A stretch of 52,596 nucleotides of DNA from Dehalococcoidales bacterium (GTDB lineage: Bacteria > Chloroflexota > Dehalococcoidia > Dehalococcoidales > CSSed11-197): NCBI GenBank assembly GCA_028717385.1, contig JAQUNW010000006.1:1-52596 (forward strand), in the 5' to 3' direction. Positions 1 through 7,617 of the stretch are shown here, one piece after another. Below the pieces are notes generated by a model. It made no database searches. It was given only the letters and a program-made list of their open reading frames with translations, and was not told where the DNA came from. The translations under genes were made by a program, and so were the position numbers. Each line of letters opens with the position of its first letter. The stretch's first letter is position 1.

Positions 1-254
1 ATGGATTGTAAGGGTCCAGCACATATTGGACTTTTAAGGGTTAGCAATAAATTTATCCAGATAATAACGCAGGGGAGCCTTTTTGCCTGTTCCACCCGCA
101 TACCGCCGTATTCCTTGCGCCACCTGTAATATGTCTGTTCGACGATGCCTATCTTGCGACTGGCTTCGGCAACGCTTAGTCCCTGGCTGAGGAGAATCTC
201 GGCTTCCCTGAGCTTGTTGATGATCTGTTCCGGAGTGTATCCCTTCTTTACCAT
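1..254 (-). pseudogene. IS3-family transposase OrfA fragment, 3' part lost
   Basis: Reading from an ATG at 254 on the minus strand gives a short helix-turn-helix protein that closely resembles the OrfA at 360-626: both share a GIVEQT-aromatic-YRW core followed by a K-x-Y-x-GM segment. The resemblance ends near position 80. Beyond that the frame stays open to the window edge but encodes unrelated sequence, so the leucine-zipper half of OrfA and all of OrfB are missing. OrfA proteins of this family bind the element's terminal repeats. The fragment lies head to head with a second OrfA about 105 bp away, which suggests nested or successive insertions. It could instead run on into an intact gene outside the window, but the loss of similarity argues for a remnant. 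Confidence 0.65.
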
Positions 255-359
255 GCTGCCCCCCCCAATGTATTTTTTGACCTGCTCCCCAAAAACTGGA
301 GCAAAAGTAAGGAGATTTCTTCGGAATGCTAGAATACTGGGGAAGGGAGTATTAGCTTC

Positions 360-626
360 ATGAAAAGATCGAACTTTACCACGGAGCAGATCGTATTCGC
401 TCTGAGACAAGCCGAAGCGGGGACACCGGTTGTTGAAGTCTGCCGCAAAATGGGTATTGTTGAGCAAACCTTCTACCGCTGGAAGAAAAAGTATATTGGC
501 ATGGGAGTTGCTGAAGTCAGACGATTGAAGATATTGGAGGAAGAAAACCGTAAGCTGAAGCAGCTTGTAGCCGATCTTTCCCTGGATAAACAGATGCTTC
601 AGGATGTATTAAGAAAAAAAGCCTGA
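360..626 (+). CDS. IS3-family transposase OrfA
   Basis: This 88-residue protein has the usual OrfA layout. A helix-turn-helix occupies about residues 6-45, with the signature FTTEQIVFALRQAE and GIVEQTFYRW. A leucine-zipper-like coiled coil follows at about 55-85 (ILEEENRKLKQLV). An A/G-rich ribosome site lies just before the ATG. The final codons run through seven consecutive A residues (614-620), a typical -1 slippery site from which IS3 elements make the OrfAB transposase. The -1 frame does encode an OrfB start (see next entry), but OrfB is truncated, so at most a DNA-binding OrfA could be made. The gene is probably inert. Confidence 0.85.
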   Translation: MKRSNFTTEQIVFALRQAEAGTPVVEVCRKMGIVEQTFYRWKKKYIGMGVAEVRRLKILEEENRKLKQLVADLSLDKQMLQDVLRKKA

Positions 627-722
627 AGCCTGCTCAAACCCGGGAATGTGGTCAATGGCTACAGCTATGCTATGAAGTAAGTGGGCGGAGGGTCTGTAGA
701 ATCCTTAATCAGTCCGCTTCCT
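623..722 (+). pseudogene. IS3-family transposase OrfB remnant (first ~30 codons)
   Basis: In the -1 frame relative to orfA, the DNA reads LKPAQTRECGQWLQ, then a segment ending RRVCRILNQSAS. This matches the usual beginning of IS3 OrfB, including the R-RVC-xxL motif of its N-terminal helix. Similarity stops near 722. The continuation is an AT-rich hydrophobic stretch that ends at a stop about 100 bases later. The DDE integrase core is absent. The overlap with orfA across the A-run fits programmed -1 frameshifting in the ancestral element. Confidence 0.65.
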
Positions 723-878
723 GTTCGATTATATTTTCTTGCTTGTTATTATATTTGTTATTACTCTTCGATGTTAATCATCCTTTCCAACAATTTATAA
801 TTTCTACAGACAGCGCCACTTGAAAAGTGCTATATTTATTGATCAGACACCTGAGTGCGTAGAGAAGGATGCAAAGCC

Positions 879-1799
879 ATGGCTAATGACCCAGACCTGG
901 TGGTAGAAACTAAAAGCCTCACCAAACGTTTTGGCAGGATTACTGCCGTTGACGAACTTAATATAGAAGTATACAGGGGTGAAGTTTTTGGCTTCCTCGG
1001 GCCTAACGGCTCGGGTAAAAGCACAACCATGGGCATGATACTCGGCCTGATTGCACCAACATCTGGTAAAGTATTTGTTTTTGGTATGGACGTTGCTCAT
1101 AATCTCCCTAAAATCCTCCGCCAGACCGGAGCACTCACAGAAAGTACCAGTTTTTATCCCTATCTTTCCGGCTATGAAAACCTTCGTTACTTCGCCCGTA
1201 TTACTGGAGGAATCAATAACAGCCGCATAGAGGAAGTGCTCGAGCTGGTAGACTTGACGAACCGCGCCTATGATCCATTTTCAAACTATTCCCTGGGAAT
1301 GAAACAGCGCCTCGGCTTGGCATCCGCGCTACTTGGTAACCCAGAATTTATCATATTAGACGAACCCACCAATGGACTCGATCCAGCCGGCATGAAAGAA
1401 ATCCGAGAGTTAATTATGCTATTGGGGAAGCAGGGAAAAACAGTTTTTCTTAATTCTCACCTTCTTCACGAAGTCCAACAGGTTTGTGACCGGGTGGCGA
1501 TCATCAAGAAAGGCAGAGTAATCACCCAGGGTCCAGTAAAGGAACTGCTTAACCGAAAGCGTTTACTACAAATACAAGCAACCCAAACCGACAAGGCTTT
1601 CGACCTGCTATCCGGCCAGGAATGGTTAAAAAACATCTCCCGCAATGGCGAGAGAATATTGCTTGAGGTTGATCCTGAATCAGCATACAAGGTTAGTGCT
1701 TTCCTAGCAGACAAGGGGATTTACTTAATCGAAATGAAATACACAGAAAATACCCTTGAGGACCTGTTTTTAGAGCTAACCGGGGAGGCAGCAATATGA
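879..1799 (+). CDS. ABC-2 type transporter, ATP-binding protein
   Basis: This cytoplasmic ATPase of about 306 residues energises the membrane partner encoded next. It has Walker A GPNGSGKST at residues 41-49, an atypical signature (SLGMK in place of LSGGQ), Walker B followed by the D-loop (FIILDEPTNGLDP), and an H-loop histidine (FLNSHLL). Its C-terminal 80 residues form the accessory domain common in CcmA/NatA-like ABC-2 ATPases. I chose the ATG at 879 because a GAAGGA ribosome site precedes it; a GTG at 855 in the same frame would add eight residues without a good site. It overlaps the permease by 4 bp, so the two are translationally coupled. The substrate (drug, lipid or sodium export) cannot be told from sequence. 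Confidence 0.88.
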   Translation: MANDPDLVVETKSLTKRFGRITAVDELNIEVYRGEVFGFLGPNGSGKSTTMGMILGLIAPTSGKVFVFGMDVAHNLPKILRQTGALTESTSFYPYLSGYENLRYFARITGGINNSRIEEVLELVDLTNRAYDPFSNYSLGMKQRLGLASALLGNPEFIILDEPTNGLDPAGMKEIRELIMLLGKQGKTVFLNSHLLHEVQQVCDRVAIIKKGRVITQGPVKELLNRKRLLQIQATQTDKAFDLLSGQEWLKNISRNGERILLEVDPESAYKVSAFLADKGIYLIEMKYTENTLEDLFLELTGEAAI

Positions 1800-2641
1800 C
1801 ATCAATGATAGCAGGGGAAATAACCAAAACAGTTAAAAGGCGGATGACTTGGATTTTGGTAGCTGTAATGGTAGTTTATTTTACTATCATATTCTTTGCT
1901 ATTTATGGTGTTGTTGACAGCCCTCCCCGCATGATGTCCCCAGATATTCTGGCTCAAATCAGCGCTTCGCTACAGTTTCCCGGCGCATTTGATACTATTT
2001 TTTCTACGGCACGCACTATCGGCACATTGCTGGTAATAGTGCTCACAGCTTCATCTATCGGCAGTGAATATAGCTGGGGTTCAATCCGCCAGGTGCTAAC
2101 CAGGAAGGGCATCAGATACCAGTTTGTTGTATCCAAGCTGATTTCACTGGTGTTATTAACCCTGATTGGATTGTTAATAGCAGTATTGGTGGGATTTGTT
2201 CTTTCTTTTATTACAGATAGCCTGCTTGGTTCCGTTGAGTGGAGTTTTATTACACCAGGTTTTATTGGTGAGATTGCTGTTACGTTTGGCTGGACATTGT
2301 TAGGATTGCTACCGTATATTACCCTTGCTGCTTTCTTTTCTTTCCTGGGGCGCTCTGCCATTTCCGGGATAGCAGGTGCGCTGGGTATCTACGTTATCGA
2401 AACAGTACTGGTAACCATTTTTAACTCTTCTGGTGGCTGGCTAGCAAAGATCCCTCAATACCTGTTAGGCCCGAATATCGATGCTCTTGTGCCGTCAACG
2501 CTGTTTTCTCAAAGCCCCTTTTTTGTAAGCGGAGAATTACCGGGAACAACCCACGCAACCATAGCATTGGCAATATATTGCGTTGTTCTGGTTACCGCTT
2601 CCCTTGCGGTTTTCCAAAAACGAGATATTTTACTCGGGTAG
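1796..2641 (+). CDS. ABC-2 type transporter, permease protein
   Basis: This 281-residue membrane protein has about six transmembrane segments, near residues 17-38, 72-88, 108-133, 157-183, 188-207 and 250-272. A cytoplasmic stretch after the second (IGSEYSWGSIRQVLTRKG) is the typical ABC-2 coupling region, in which an E-[YF]-xxG-[ST] motif precedes the substrate half. It overlaps the ATPase gene by 4 bp and forms a two-gene transporter operon with it. The ABC-2 family exports drugs, lipids or polysaccharides. No regulator gene is adjacent, and the upstream neighbour is a dead IS element, so its regulation and substrate are unknown. Confidence 0.82.
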   Translation: MTSMIAGEITKTVKRRMTWILVAVMVVYFTIIFFAIYGVVDSPPRMMSPDILAQISASLQFPGAFDTIFSTARTIGTLLVIVLTASSIGSEYSWGSIRQVLTRKGIRYQFVVSKLISLVLLTLIGLLIAVLVGFVLSFITDSLLGSVEWSFITPGFIGEIAVTFGWTLLGLLPYITLAAFFSFLGRSAISGIAGALGIYVIETVLVTIFNSSGGWLAKIPQYLLGPNIDALVPSTLFSQSPFFVSGELPGTTHATIALAIYCVVLVTASLAVFQKRDILLG

Positions 2642-2700
2642 CCGTAATGTAGCACGGTCATTAGCAAACATAAACACATCTTCTATGGTATTATGATGCC

Positions 2701-3594
2701 ATGAGACACTGGATATATACACCAAAGCAATCAGGACCGCCGCCTGTAATTGCCTTTTTTATATCTGGCTCTGGAACTAATTACCAACAAATTGTAGCGG
2801 CAAATCCACACAACCGGTATGTGGTTTTTACTAACCGACCGGGTTGCGAAGGAGCTCGTAATGCCACCGCAGCTGGCCACACCGTGATCGAGCTTAGCCA
2901 TCATGATTACCTTGAAGGCGCAAGGGAAAAATACGGTTTAAACAAAGTTCCTCGGAACTGCCCGGAAAGAACAGAGTACGAAAAACGGGTTTCCGGTTTA
3001 CTAGAAGAGGCATGCGGGGGAGAGCCCGATTTGATTTGCCTTGCCGGATATGACCAATGGGTTACAGACTGGTTGGTAGAAAGGTACTACCCCAGAATTC
3101 TTAACGTTCACCCCGGTGATACAATCAAAGGTTATGACGGTTTACACTGGCTTCCGTCTGCCAAGGCAATTATTGCTGGAGATCCAGCTGTTAAGTCTAC
3201 CCTATTTCTGGTGGATAAAGGCGAAGACACTGGACCAGTACTGCTCCAGTCCAAACCTCTGGGTATTAGAGCGACTCTCAAAAATCTTAAAAAAAGAGGC
3301 GAAGGCGGACTGGTAGACCAACTTGAAAGCCTGCAGGCTTTCATCCAGTCCAGTGGTATAACTTCTTACCGGGATTTTAGCGCCCTCGCCAGCGCAGAGC
3401 AAAAAAGCCAGATAAAACTTATTTGTCAGGCTGTCCAGAACGAACTCAAAGTACAAGGTGACTGGAAAATATATCCATTCGCTGTTCATGAACTGATTTC
3501 TAAAGGGCGGGTTGAAGTTGATGGCAGAGACATCTACGTTGATGGCATCAAACAACCTGAAACCGGATATAGTAACGACTGCTTTAAGCTGTAG
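2701..3594 (+). CDS. PurN-like formyltransferase family protein
   Basis: Residues 15-185 resemble the formyltransferase fold of phosphoribosylglycinamide formyltransferase (PurN). There is an N-terminal SGSGTNYQ loop, and the catalytic triad positions are conserved: N135 and H137 in ILNVHPG, and D176 in GEDTGP. The protein is longer than PurN (297 versus about 200 residues), with an unusual insert around residues 70-100 and an extra C-terminal region of roughly 100 residues that I do not recognise. PurN transfers a formyl group from 10-formyltetrahydrofolate in purine synthesis. Because no other pur gene of that branch is adjacent and the protein is extended, it may act on a different amine. 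The family is clear; the substrate is not. Confidence 0.75.
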   Translation: MRHWIYTPKQSGPPPVIAFFISGSGTNYQQIVAANPHNRYVVFTNRPGCEGARNATAAGHTVIELSHHDYLEGAREKYGLNKVPRNCPERTEYEKRVSGLLEEACGGEPDLICLAGYDQWVTDWLVERYYPRILNVHPGDTIKGYDGLHWLPSAKAIIAGDPAVKSTLFLVDKGEDTGPVLLQSKPLGIRATLKNLKKRGEGGLVDQLESLQAFIQSSGITSYRDFSALASAEQKSQIKLICQAVQNELKVQGDWKIYPFAVHELISKGRVEVDGRDIYVDGIKQPETGYSNDCFKL

Positions 3595-3728
3595 ACATCA
3601 GAAATCCTTGACGATTGATCTGGATTTAACCAGCCTTACCCAGCCGGAACAGATGAACTAATTTATTGTATAATTATACAAGTACTTTAGTAACGCTCAA
3701 TTGATCTACTCCACTAATCGTTTGTATT

Positions 3729-4328
3729 ATGAAAATAAAAGAATTTAAAGGTATAGCAATTTCTGCAGTGGCTCTGGCTATTGCTTTTGGAATAGCATTA
3801 GCGGGTGGTTTAGACGGATTAGGCAATCCCGTCTATGTTTTTCAGCTAATTGGAATCTCTCTTTTGGCGGTTTCTACAGGCTTTATTTTCCACGAGCTGG
3901 CACACCGGCTGGTTGCCAGAAAATTTGGTTATTATGCTGAATATGAAATGTGGCCAGCCGGGCTTTTTATTGCACTCGTTTCCTCATTGATGGGCTTTAT
4001 TTTTGCCGCTCCCGGTGCAGTGGTCATACGACCGGGTAACATAATTATTGCTGACCATAAAACACAAATGGAAAACTTGGGGCTTATTTCGATTGCGGGG
4101 CCTGCAACTAACATAGCGATAGCAGTTTTGTTCTTAGTGCTGGATGCTATATACCCGACCCTTATTTTTTACCTGGGAGCATATATCAACACTTGGCTGG
4201 CCATTTTTAACCTGATTCCATTTGGACCGCTGGATGGCGCCAAGATTTTCAGGTGGAGTAAATTATACTGGGGAGTTGCTCTGGCAATTGCGGTATTGTT
4301 GTATATCCTGCAGAGGTTTGCTCTCTAG
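3729..4328 (+). CDS. M50-family (site-2 protease-like) membrane protein
   Basis: This 199-residue protein is nearly all membrane segments. The zinc-binding HELAH motif sits at residues 55-59, inside the second hydrophobic helix. The third ligand is expected in NLIPFGPLDGAK (D169), the usual intramembrane M50 pair. It lacks PDZ or CBS domains, so it is a minimal site-2 protease of the kind that cleaves membrane-bound substrates such as anti-sigma factors or small membrane proteins. It has no obvious partner in the window. Its 3' end overlaps by a few bases the decayed prepilin-peptidase gene on the other strand. Confidence 0.8.
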   Translation: MKIKEFKGIAISAVALAIAFGIALAGGLDGLGNPVYVFQLIGISLLAVSTGFIFHELAHRLVARKFGYYAEYEMWPAGLFIALVSSLMGFIFAAPGAVVIRPGNIIIADHKTQMENLGLISIAGPATNIAIAVLFLVLDAIYPTLIFYLGAYINTWLAIFNLIPFGPLDGAKIFRWSKLYWGVALAIAVLLYILQRFAL

Positions 4329-4568
4329 AACCCAAAAAAGCCTAAATACCAATTTAAAATATTCTGACCCCATAAAAGCGCAGCCATAGTTCCCAGGGAA
4401 AGAAAGGTCCAAAGTGAATTGCCTGCCTTCCTTTTTTTTCTTTTGGTAAGCAATGCGACGGAGGTGTTATGATTGACTTTTGTGCTGGCAACCGGTCCGA
4501 AAGCACATTAAAAAACTGCCAAACACCAGCCCCGTCAGGGTAAACACGACTGCCCAGTAAATAGCCAT
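4325..4568 (-). pseudogene. Decayed type 4 prepilin peptidase (A24), internally deleted and frameshifted
   Basis: From an ATG at 4568 on the minus strand the DNA reads MAIYWAVVFTLTGLVFGSFL, the usual first membrane helix of prepilin peptidases. The match then jumps frame at a run of six T to NVLSDRLPAQKSIITPPSHC, the conserved cytoplasmic segment leading to the first zinc-binding cysteine. Immediately after that cysteine the similarity leaps to the C-terminal helix, also split over two frames (HFGPF, then LSLGTMAALLWGQNILNWYL), and ends at TAG 4325-4327. The catalytic aspartate region is therefore deleted and at least two frameshifts are present. A working enzyme normally has about 250 residues and joins several helices; this one cannot. 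It lies about 2.2 kb from a degenerate pilin gene. Confidence 0.75.
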
Positions 4569-4773
4569 AATGGCCTAATTTACATAGTTTTACCCACCCC
4601 AAAATCAACTATAGGGTATAGGACTGGCTTATTTGCAATTATCTGTTGGTAACTTGCCACAACAAAAACATAAGTGCTTGTAACTGGCTGGTTATTAGCC
4701 CTTGTTGATGTACTTTTTGTAGACATTTCTTTCATTTTGTTCAAACCGGTGGGGTTTTTATTTGTCCCTCAAT

Positions 4774-4827
4774 TTTACACACCCCCACCTATTAGTTTAT
4801 AATGTATACTTTCTACTTGATAAACTA
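4774..4827 (+). promoter_or_regulatory. marR-MATE promoter overlapped by a palindromic operator
   Basis: A -35 box TTTACA (4774-4779) and a perfect -10 TATAAT (4798-4803) are separated by 18 bp. Over the -10 and the expected start of transcription lies an exact inverted repeat, TAGTTTAT (4793-4800) and ATAAACTA (4820-4827), with half-sites 27 bp apart centre to centre. The next gene encodes a MarR-type repressor, so the arrangement fits autorepression. The operator assignment is inferred from position and symmetry. The ATG of marR has no clear ribosome site, so the transcript may be nearly leaderless. Confidence 0.6.
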
Positions 4828-4837
4828 TTAGAATCAT

Positions 4838-5302
4838 ATGCGAGTTCCAAAAAACAAACTGCTGGATAAGATCAGCGCTGATTTATTATCTGTTTCCCCC
4901 TTGATACACCGCGGACTCCGGAGAAAGCTTGTAATGACCACGCTTGCCAATGCTAATTTGCCAATTACTCCGCTGCATATAGAAATCATGCGCCTGCTCA
5001 GTGAAAGCGGCGAATTACCCATCACCAGAATAGGCGAGGCGCTGAACATCACCAAAGCACAGATGACCCACCTGATAAACCGGCTGAGTGAAATGGAGAT
5101 AGTGGAACGGCGGGCGGGCGTGAGTGACAGAAGGATAGTAAACATCGCCCTTACACAAAAGGGCAAAGAGCTTATCCGCTCCCACGACTCAAAATTGCGA
5201 GCAGCCGCCAGGGAAACCCTCTCATGCCTGAGCCAGGAAGAGCTGGAAAACCTGGCCACAGCTCTTGAAAGCATACAAAAAATCCTTTCCAAAACACTCT
5301 AG
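4838..5302 (+). CDS. MarR-family transcriptional regulator
   Basis: This 154-residue cytoplasmic winged-helix protein has the family layout: dimerisation helices at both ends, a central recognition region (ELPITRIGEALNITKAQMTH) and a wing with the conserved DRR-xVxxxLT motif (SDRRIVNIALTQKGKE). MarR proteins repress drug-efflux or stress genes and are released by small ligands. It lies 24 bp upstream of a MATE efflux pump on the same strand, so the pump is the probable target. The inverted repeat over its own promoter (4793-4827) suggests that it also controls itself. The ligand is unknown. Confidence 0.9.
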   Translation: MRVPKNKLLDKISADLLSVSPLIHRGLRRKLVMTTLANANLPITPLHIEIMRLLSESGELPITRIGEALNITKAQMTHLINRLSEMEIVERRAGVSDRRIVNIALTQKGKELIRSHDSKLRAAARETLSCLSQEELENLATALESIQKILSKTL

Positions 5303-5326
5303 AAAGAAGAAAAACGACTTATCTAA

Positions 5327-6694
5327 ATGAACTCTACAAACGTATTTGATACCGATAAAATAGGCAGCCTGCTGCTAAAACTGACCGCACCGGCTTTTAT
5401 GGGAATGGCAGTTACCACCCTTTATAATGTGGTAGATACTATATTTATAGGCCATTATGTCGGCCAACTGGCTATAGCCGGGCTCTCGATAGTATTCCCT
5501 ATACAAATGTTTTCCATGGGAGTGGGGCAAATGATGGGTATGGGGGGTGCCTCTCTGATTTCCAGGCTTCTTGGCGGAGGAAAGGTCCAAGAGGCAGAAA
5601 AGGTACTGGGCAACGCCATCACCGCAACCATAGTATTTTCTGCCATCATCATGATTGTAGGACTAAGTAATATAGACTACTTTCTAACACTAATCGGTGC
5701 CTCGCCGGACGTGCTTCCATATGCCAGGGACTACCTCCAGATAATCCTGATAGGCATGTTCTTCCAGACATTTGCCATGACCATGAACTTCCTAATACGT
5801 TCGGAGGGGAATTCCCGTGTTCCCATGAAGGGAATGATGATCGGTGCAGTAGTAAACATAGCCCTGGATGCAGTATTTATCATTCCTCTGGATATGGGGG
5901 TGCAGGGAGCAGCTCTTGCAACTATTATTGCCCAATTTATTTCTGTGCTGTATTTTGGCTATTACTACCTAAGTGGCGCCAGTTATTTTAAAATCCTGGT
6001 TAAGAACCTGAAGATCAAATGGGGAGTTCTTTGGTCCATCATCACCATTGGCTTTGCCTCTCTTGCCCGCACGACCGCCAACAGTTTTACGGTTATTCTT
6101 ATTAATATTGCATTGGGTACTTATGGTGGCGATTTAGCTATCTCTGCTTACGGTATTATAAACCGGATATCCATGTTTGCCCTTATGCCCGGCATAGTAA
6201 TCGGTCAGGGAATGCAGCCAATTCTTGGCTACAATTATGGCGCAGGTCGCTATGACAGAGCTTTAAAAGTGATTAAGCTTTCTATAATTTCGGCAACTAT
6301 TTTTGGAATAACTTCGTTTATGCTATTGTATTTTTTACCAGATTTGCTGATACGGATTTTCACCAGCGATGCCAGTGTGATTGACCTGGGAATCCACGCA
6401 GCTAAGAAGGTATTTTTTGTAATATATATTGTCGGGTTCATCATGGTGGGATCCACCAGCTTCCAGGCGCTGGGAAAAGTCTGGCAATCGATAGTCTCTT
6501 CCATGGCAAGATCGGTACTATTTTTAATACCGGCAATTCTTCTGCTGCCCCGGCTCTGGCAACTCGATGGTATATGGCTGGCCTTCCCAATAACCGATGT
6601 ACTTACCTTTGTATTGACGATGGCTATGTTTATACCTCAGGTTATCAACCTGGTAAAAGCCAGGAAACTTGAAGTAACGGCGAATGTGCAATAG
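5327..6694 (+). CDS. MATE-family multidrug efflux protein
   Basis: This 455-residue inner-membrane protein has about twelve transmembrane helices in two similar halves, the length and layout of MATE antiporters. Typical signatures are the start (IGSLLLKLTAPAFMGMAVTTL), an N-terminal helix rich in small residues (VDTIFIGHYVGQLAIAGLS), the GGASLISRLLG turn and a central QGMQPILGYNYGAG motif. Members expel cationic drugs or metabolites in exchange for Na+ or H+. It is co-transcribed with the MarR regulator just upstream. The subfamily is DinF/NorM-like; the substrate cannot be read from sequence. Confidence 0.9.
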   Translation: MNSTNVFDTDKIGSLLLKLTAPAFMGMAVTTLYNVVDTIFIGHYVGQLAIAGLSIVFPIQMFSMGVGQMMGMGGASLISRLLGGGKVQEAEKVLGNAITATIVFSAIIMIVGLSNIDYFLTLIGASPDVLPYARDYLQIILIGMFFQTFAMTMNFLIRSEGNSRVPMKGMMIGAVVNIALDAVFIIPLDMGVQGAALATIIAQFISVLYFGYYYLSGASYFKILVKNLKIKWGVLWSIITIGFASLARTTANSFTVILINIALGTYGGDLAISAYGIINRISMFALMPGIVIGQGMQPILGYNYGAGRYDRALKVIKLSIISATIFGITSFMLLYFLPDLLIRIFTSDASVIDLGIHAAKKVFFVIYIVGFIMVGSTSFQALGKVWQSIVSSMARSVLFLIPAILLLPRLWQLDGIWLAFPITDVLTFVLTMAMFIPQVINLVKARKLEVTANVQ

Positions 6695-6803
6695 TAATGC
6701 AGCCACAAATGATTTTTGCCTTATTGACACTCCAAAACGCATAAAATAAAATAGGGCTGTCGGATTGATTTGGCAAACTACAGTGAAGGAAAAGCTGCAG
6801 AAT

Positions 6804-7166
6804 ATGAAAAAGCTTTTTACCAAGTTCTTCAAAGGTGAAAAACAGTTATCAATCAACGACCTTATTCTTGTTTTAGTAATTCTTGGTATAGTAGCAATTG
6901 TGGCTGTGCCAAATATGATAAGCCATATCAACAAGTCGGGAATCCAGGCGGAAGAAGCAGAACTGCATGAAGTTTTAGCCGCCGTTGCTGCCGCCCAATA
7001 CGAAGGTAAGGGAATGGTAATAGAATATAAGGATCGGCAAATTATTGCTGATAGTGAAGCTGAGCTCAACGACCCTGCCAGATATATAACAAAAGACACG
7101 ATATATAAATACTCAATTACCTGGGATTGTGAAGTAACACAAGGCGCCCTGGTCGAACCAGATTAA
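6804..7166 (+). CDS. Degenerate type IV pilin-like protein
   Basis: Residues from about 16 onward carry the long N-terminal helix of type IV pilins and pseudopilins (LILVLVILGIVAIVAVPNM), followed by a small soluble domain of about 80 residues. The processing site is unusual. Aligned with the usual G-F-T-L-I-E-L, this protein reads Q-L-S-I-N-D-L, so the glycine needed by prepilin peptidase is glutamine and Glu+5 is aspartate. I chose ATG 6804, which gives a basic leader (KKLFTKFFKGEK); a TTG at 6765 would extend it. The gene stands alone, with no pilus assembly genes nearby, only a decayed prepilin peptidase 2.2 kb away. It may be a membrane-anchored relic or a repurposed protein. Confidence 0.65.
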   Translation: MKKLFTKFFKGEKQLSINDLILVLVILGIVAIVAVPNMISHINKSGIQAEEAELHEVLAAVAAAQYEGKGMVIEYKDRQIIADSEAELNDPARYITKDTIYKYSITWDCEVTQGALVEPD

Positions 7167-7262
7167 TATCCTCTACGATACTGCAACGGTGTTATCCTTA
7201 GTTGACAGTCATTCAGAGCTGGCACCGCAAGTCAAAGCGTGTTCTCTTCAAACACTTTATGT

Positions 7263-7292
7263 TTTACACTCTTGACAGGTTTGTGTTATAAT
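7263..7292 (+). promoter_or_regulatory. Promoter of the rpsO-pnp-dap operon
   Basis: A -35 TTTACA (7263-7268) and a perfect -10 TATAAT (7287-7292) are spaced by 18 bp, ending 46 bp before the rpsO start. A TTGACA inside the spacer (7273-7278) is too close to the -10 to serve with it. This is the only convincing promoter between the pilin-like gene and rpsO. Confidence 0.65.
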
Positions 7293-7338
7293 CCACCCGA
7301 TTATAAATAAAAAAAGCGAGAAGTCTCAGGAGTAAAAC

Positions 7339-7602
7339 TTGGATAGGAAAACCAAATCCACCATCATTGAAGAGTACAGGCTGCACGAAGGGGATACCGG
7401 CTCAGCCGAAGTCCAGGTAGCCATACTAACCGCACGCATCAAGCAACTTACCCGTCATATGACAGATAACAGGCATGATTTCCATACCAAGCGCAGGCTC
7501 TTCCAGCTTGTCGGTCAACGGCGCCGCTTACTCTCCTACCTCTACAAGGAAGATGCAGACCGTTACCAGCAGCTCATACAGCGTCTGGGACTGCGCAAAT
7601 AA
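7339..7602 (+). CDS. rpsO: 30S ribosomal protein S15
   Basis: This 87-residue protein has the all-helical S15 pattern, including the conserved GDTGSAEVQVAILTARI and H-x-D-F-H-(S/T)-K-R-x-L segments that bind the 16S rRNA three-way junction. It is the normal length of about 88. The start is a TTG preceded by an AGGAG ribosome site at the right distance. It is followed after 15 bp by pnp, the classic rpsO-pnp pair, and heads an operon that continues into lysine/DAP biosynthesis. Confidence 0.96.
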   Translation: MDRKTKSTIIEEYRLHEGDTGSAEVQVAILTARIKQLTRHMTDNRHDFHTKRRLFQLVGQRRRLLSYLYKEDADRYQQLIQRLGLRK

Positions 7603-7617
7603 AAACCAGGAGAAATC

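Larger units (their letters stand above)
278..722 (+). mobile_element. Left portion of a truncated IS3-family insertion sequence
   Basis: The segment begins with a TGACCTGCTCCCC-type sequence near 278, which looks like an IS3-family left terminal repeat (TG start, C-rich). It contains a complete orfA and only the first 30 or so codons of orfB. There is no integrase (DDE) domain and no right end before the ABC transporter gene, so the element cannot move by itself. The left boundary is a pattern match, not confirmed by a matching right repeat or target duplication. The right boundary is where similarity to OrfB stops. Confidence 0.6.

Noticed and set aside
4834-5292. Minus-strand open frame of 152 codons
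   Set aside because: Exact antisense shadow of the marR gene, which has clear motifs; Ser/Arg-rich translation typical of a shadow frame.
7273-7292. TTGACA at 7273-7278 as -35 for rpsO
   Set aside because: Only eight bases separate it from the TATAAT box; the TTTACA at 7263 has the right 18-bp spacing.
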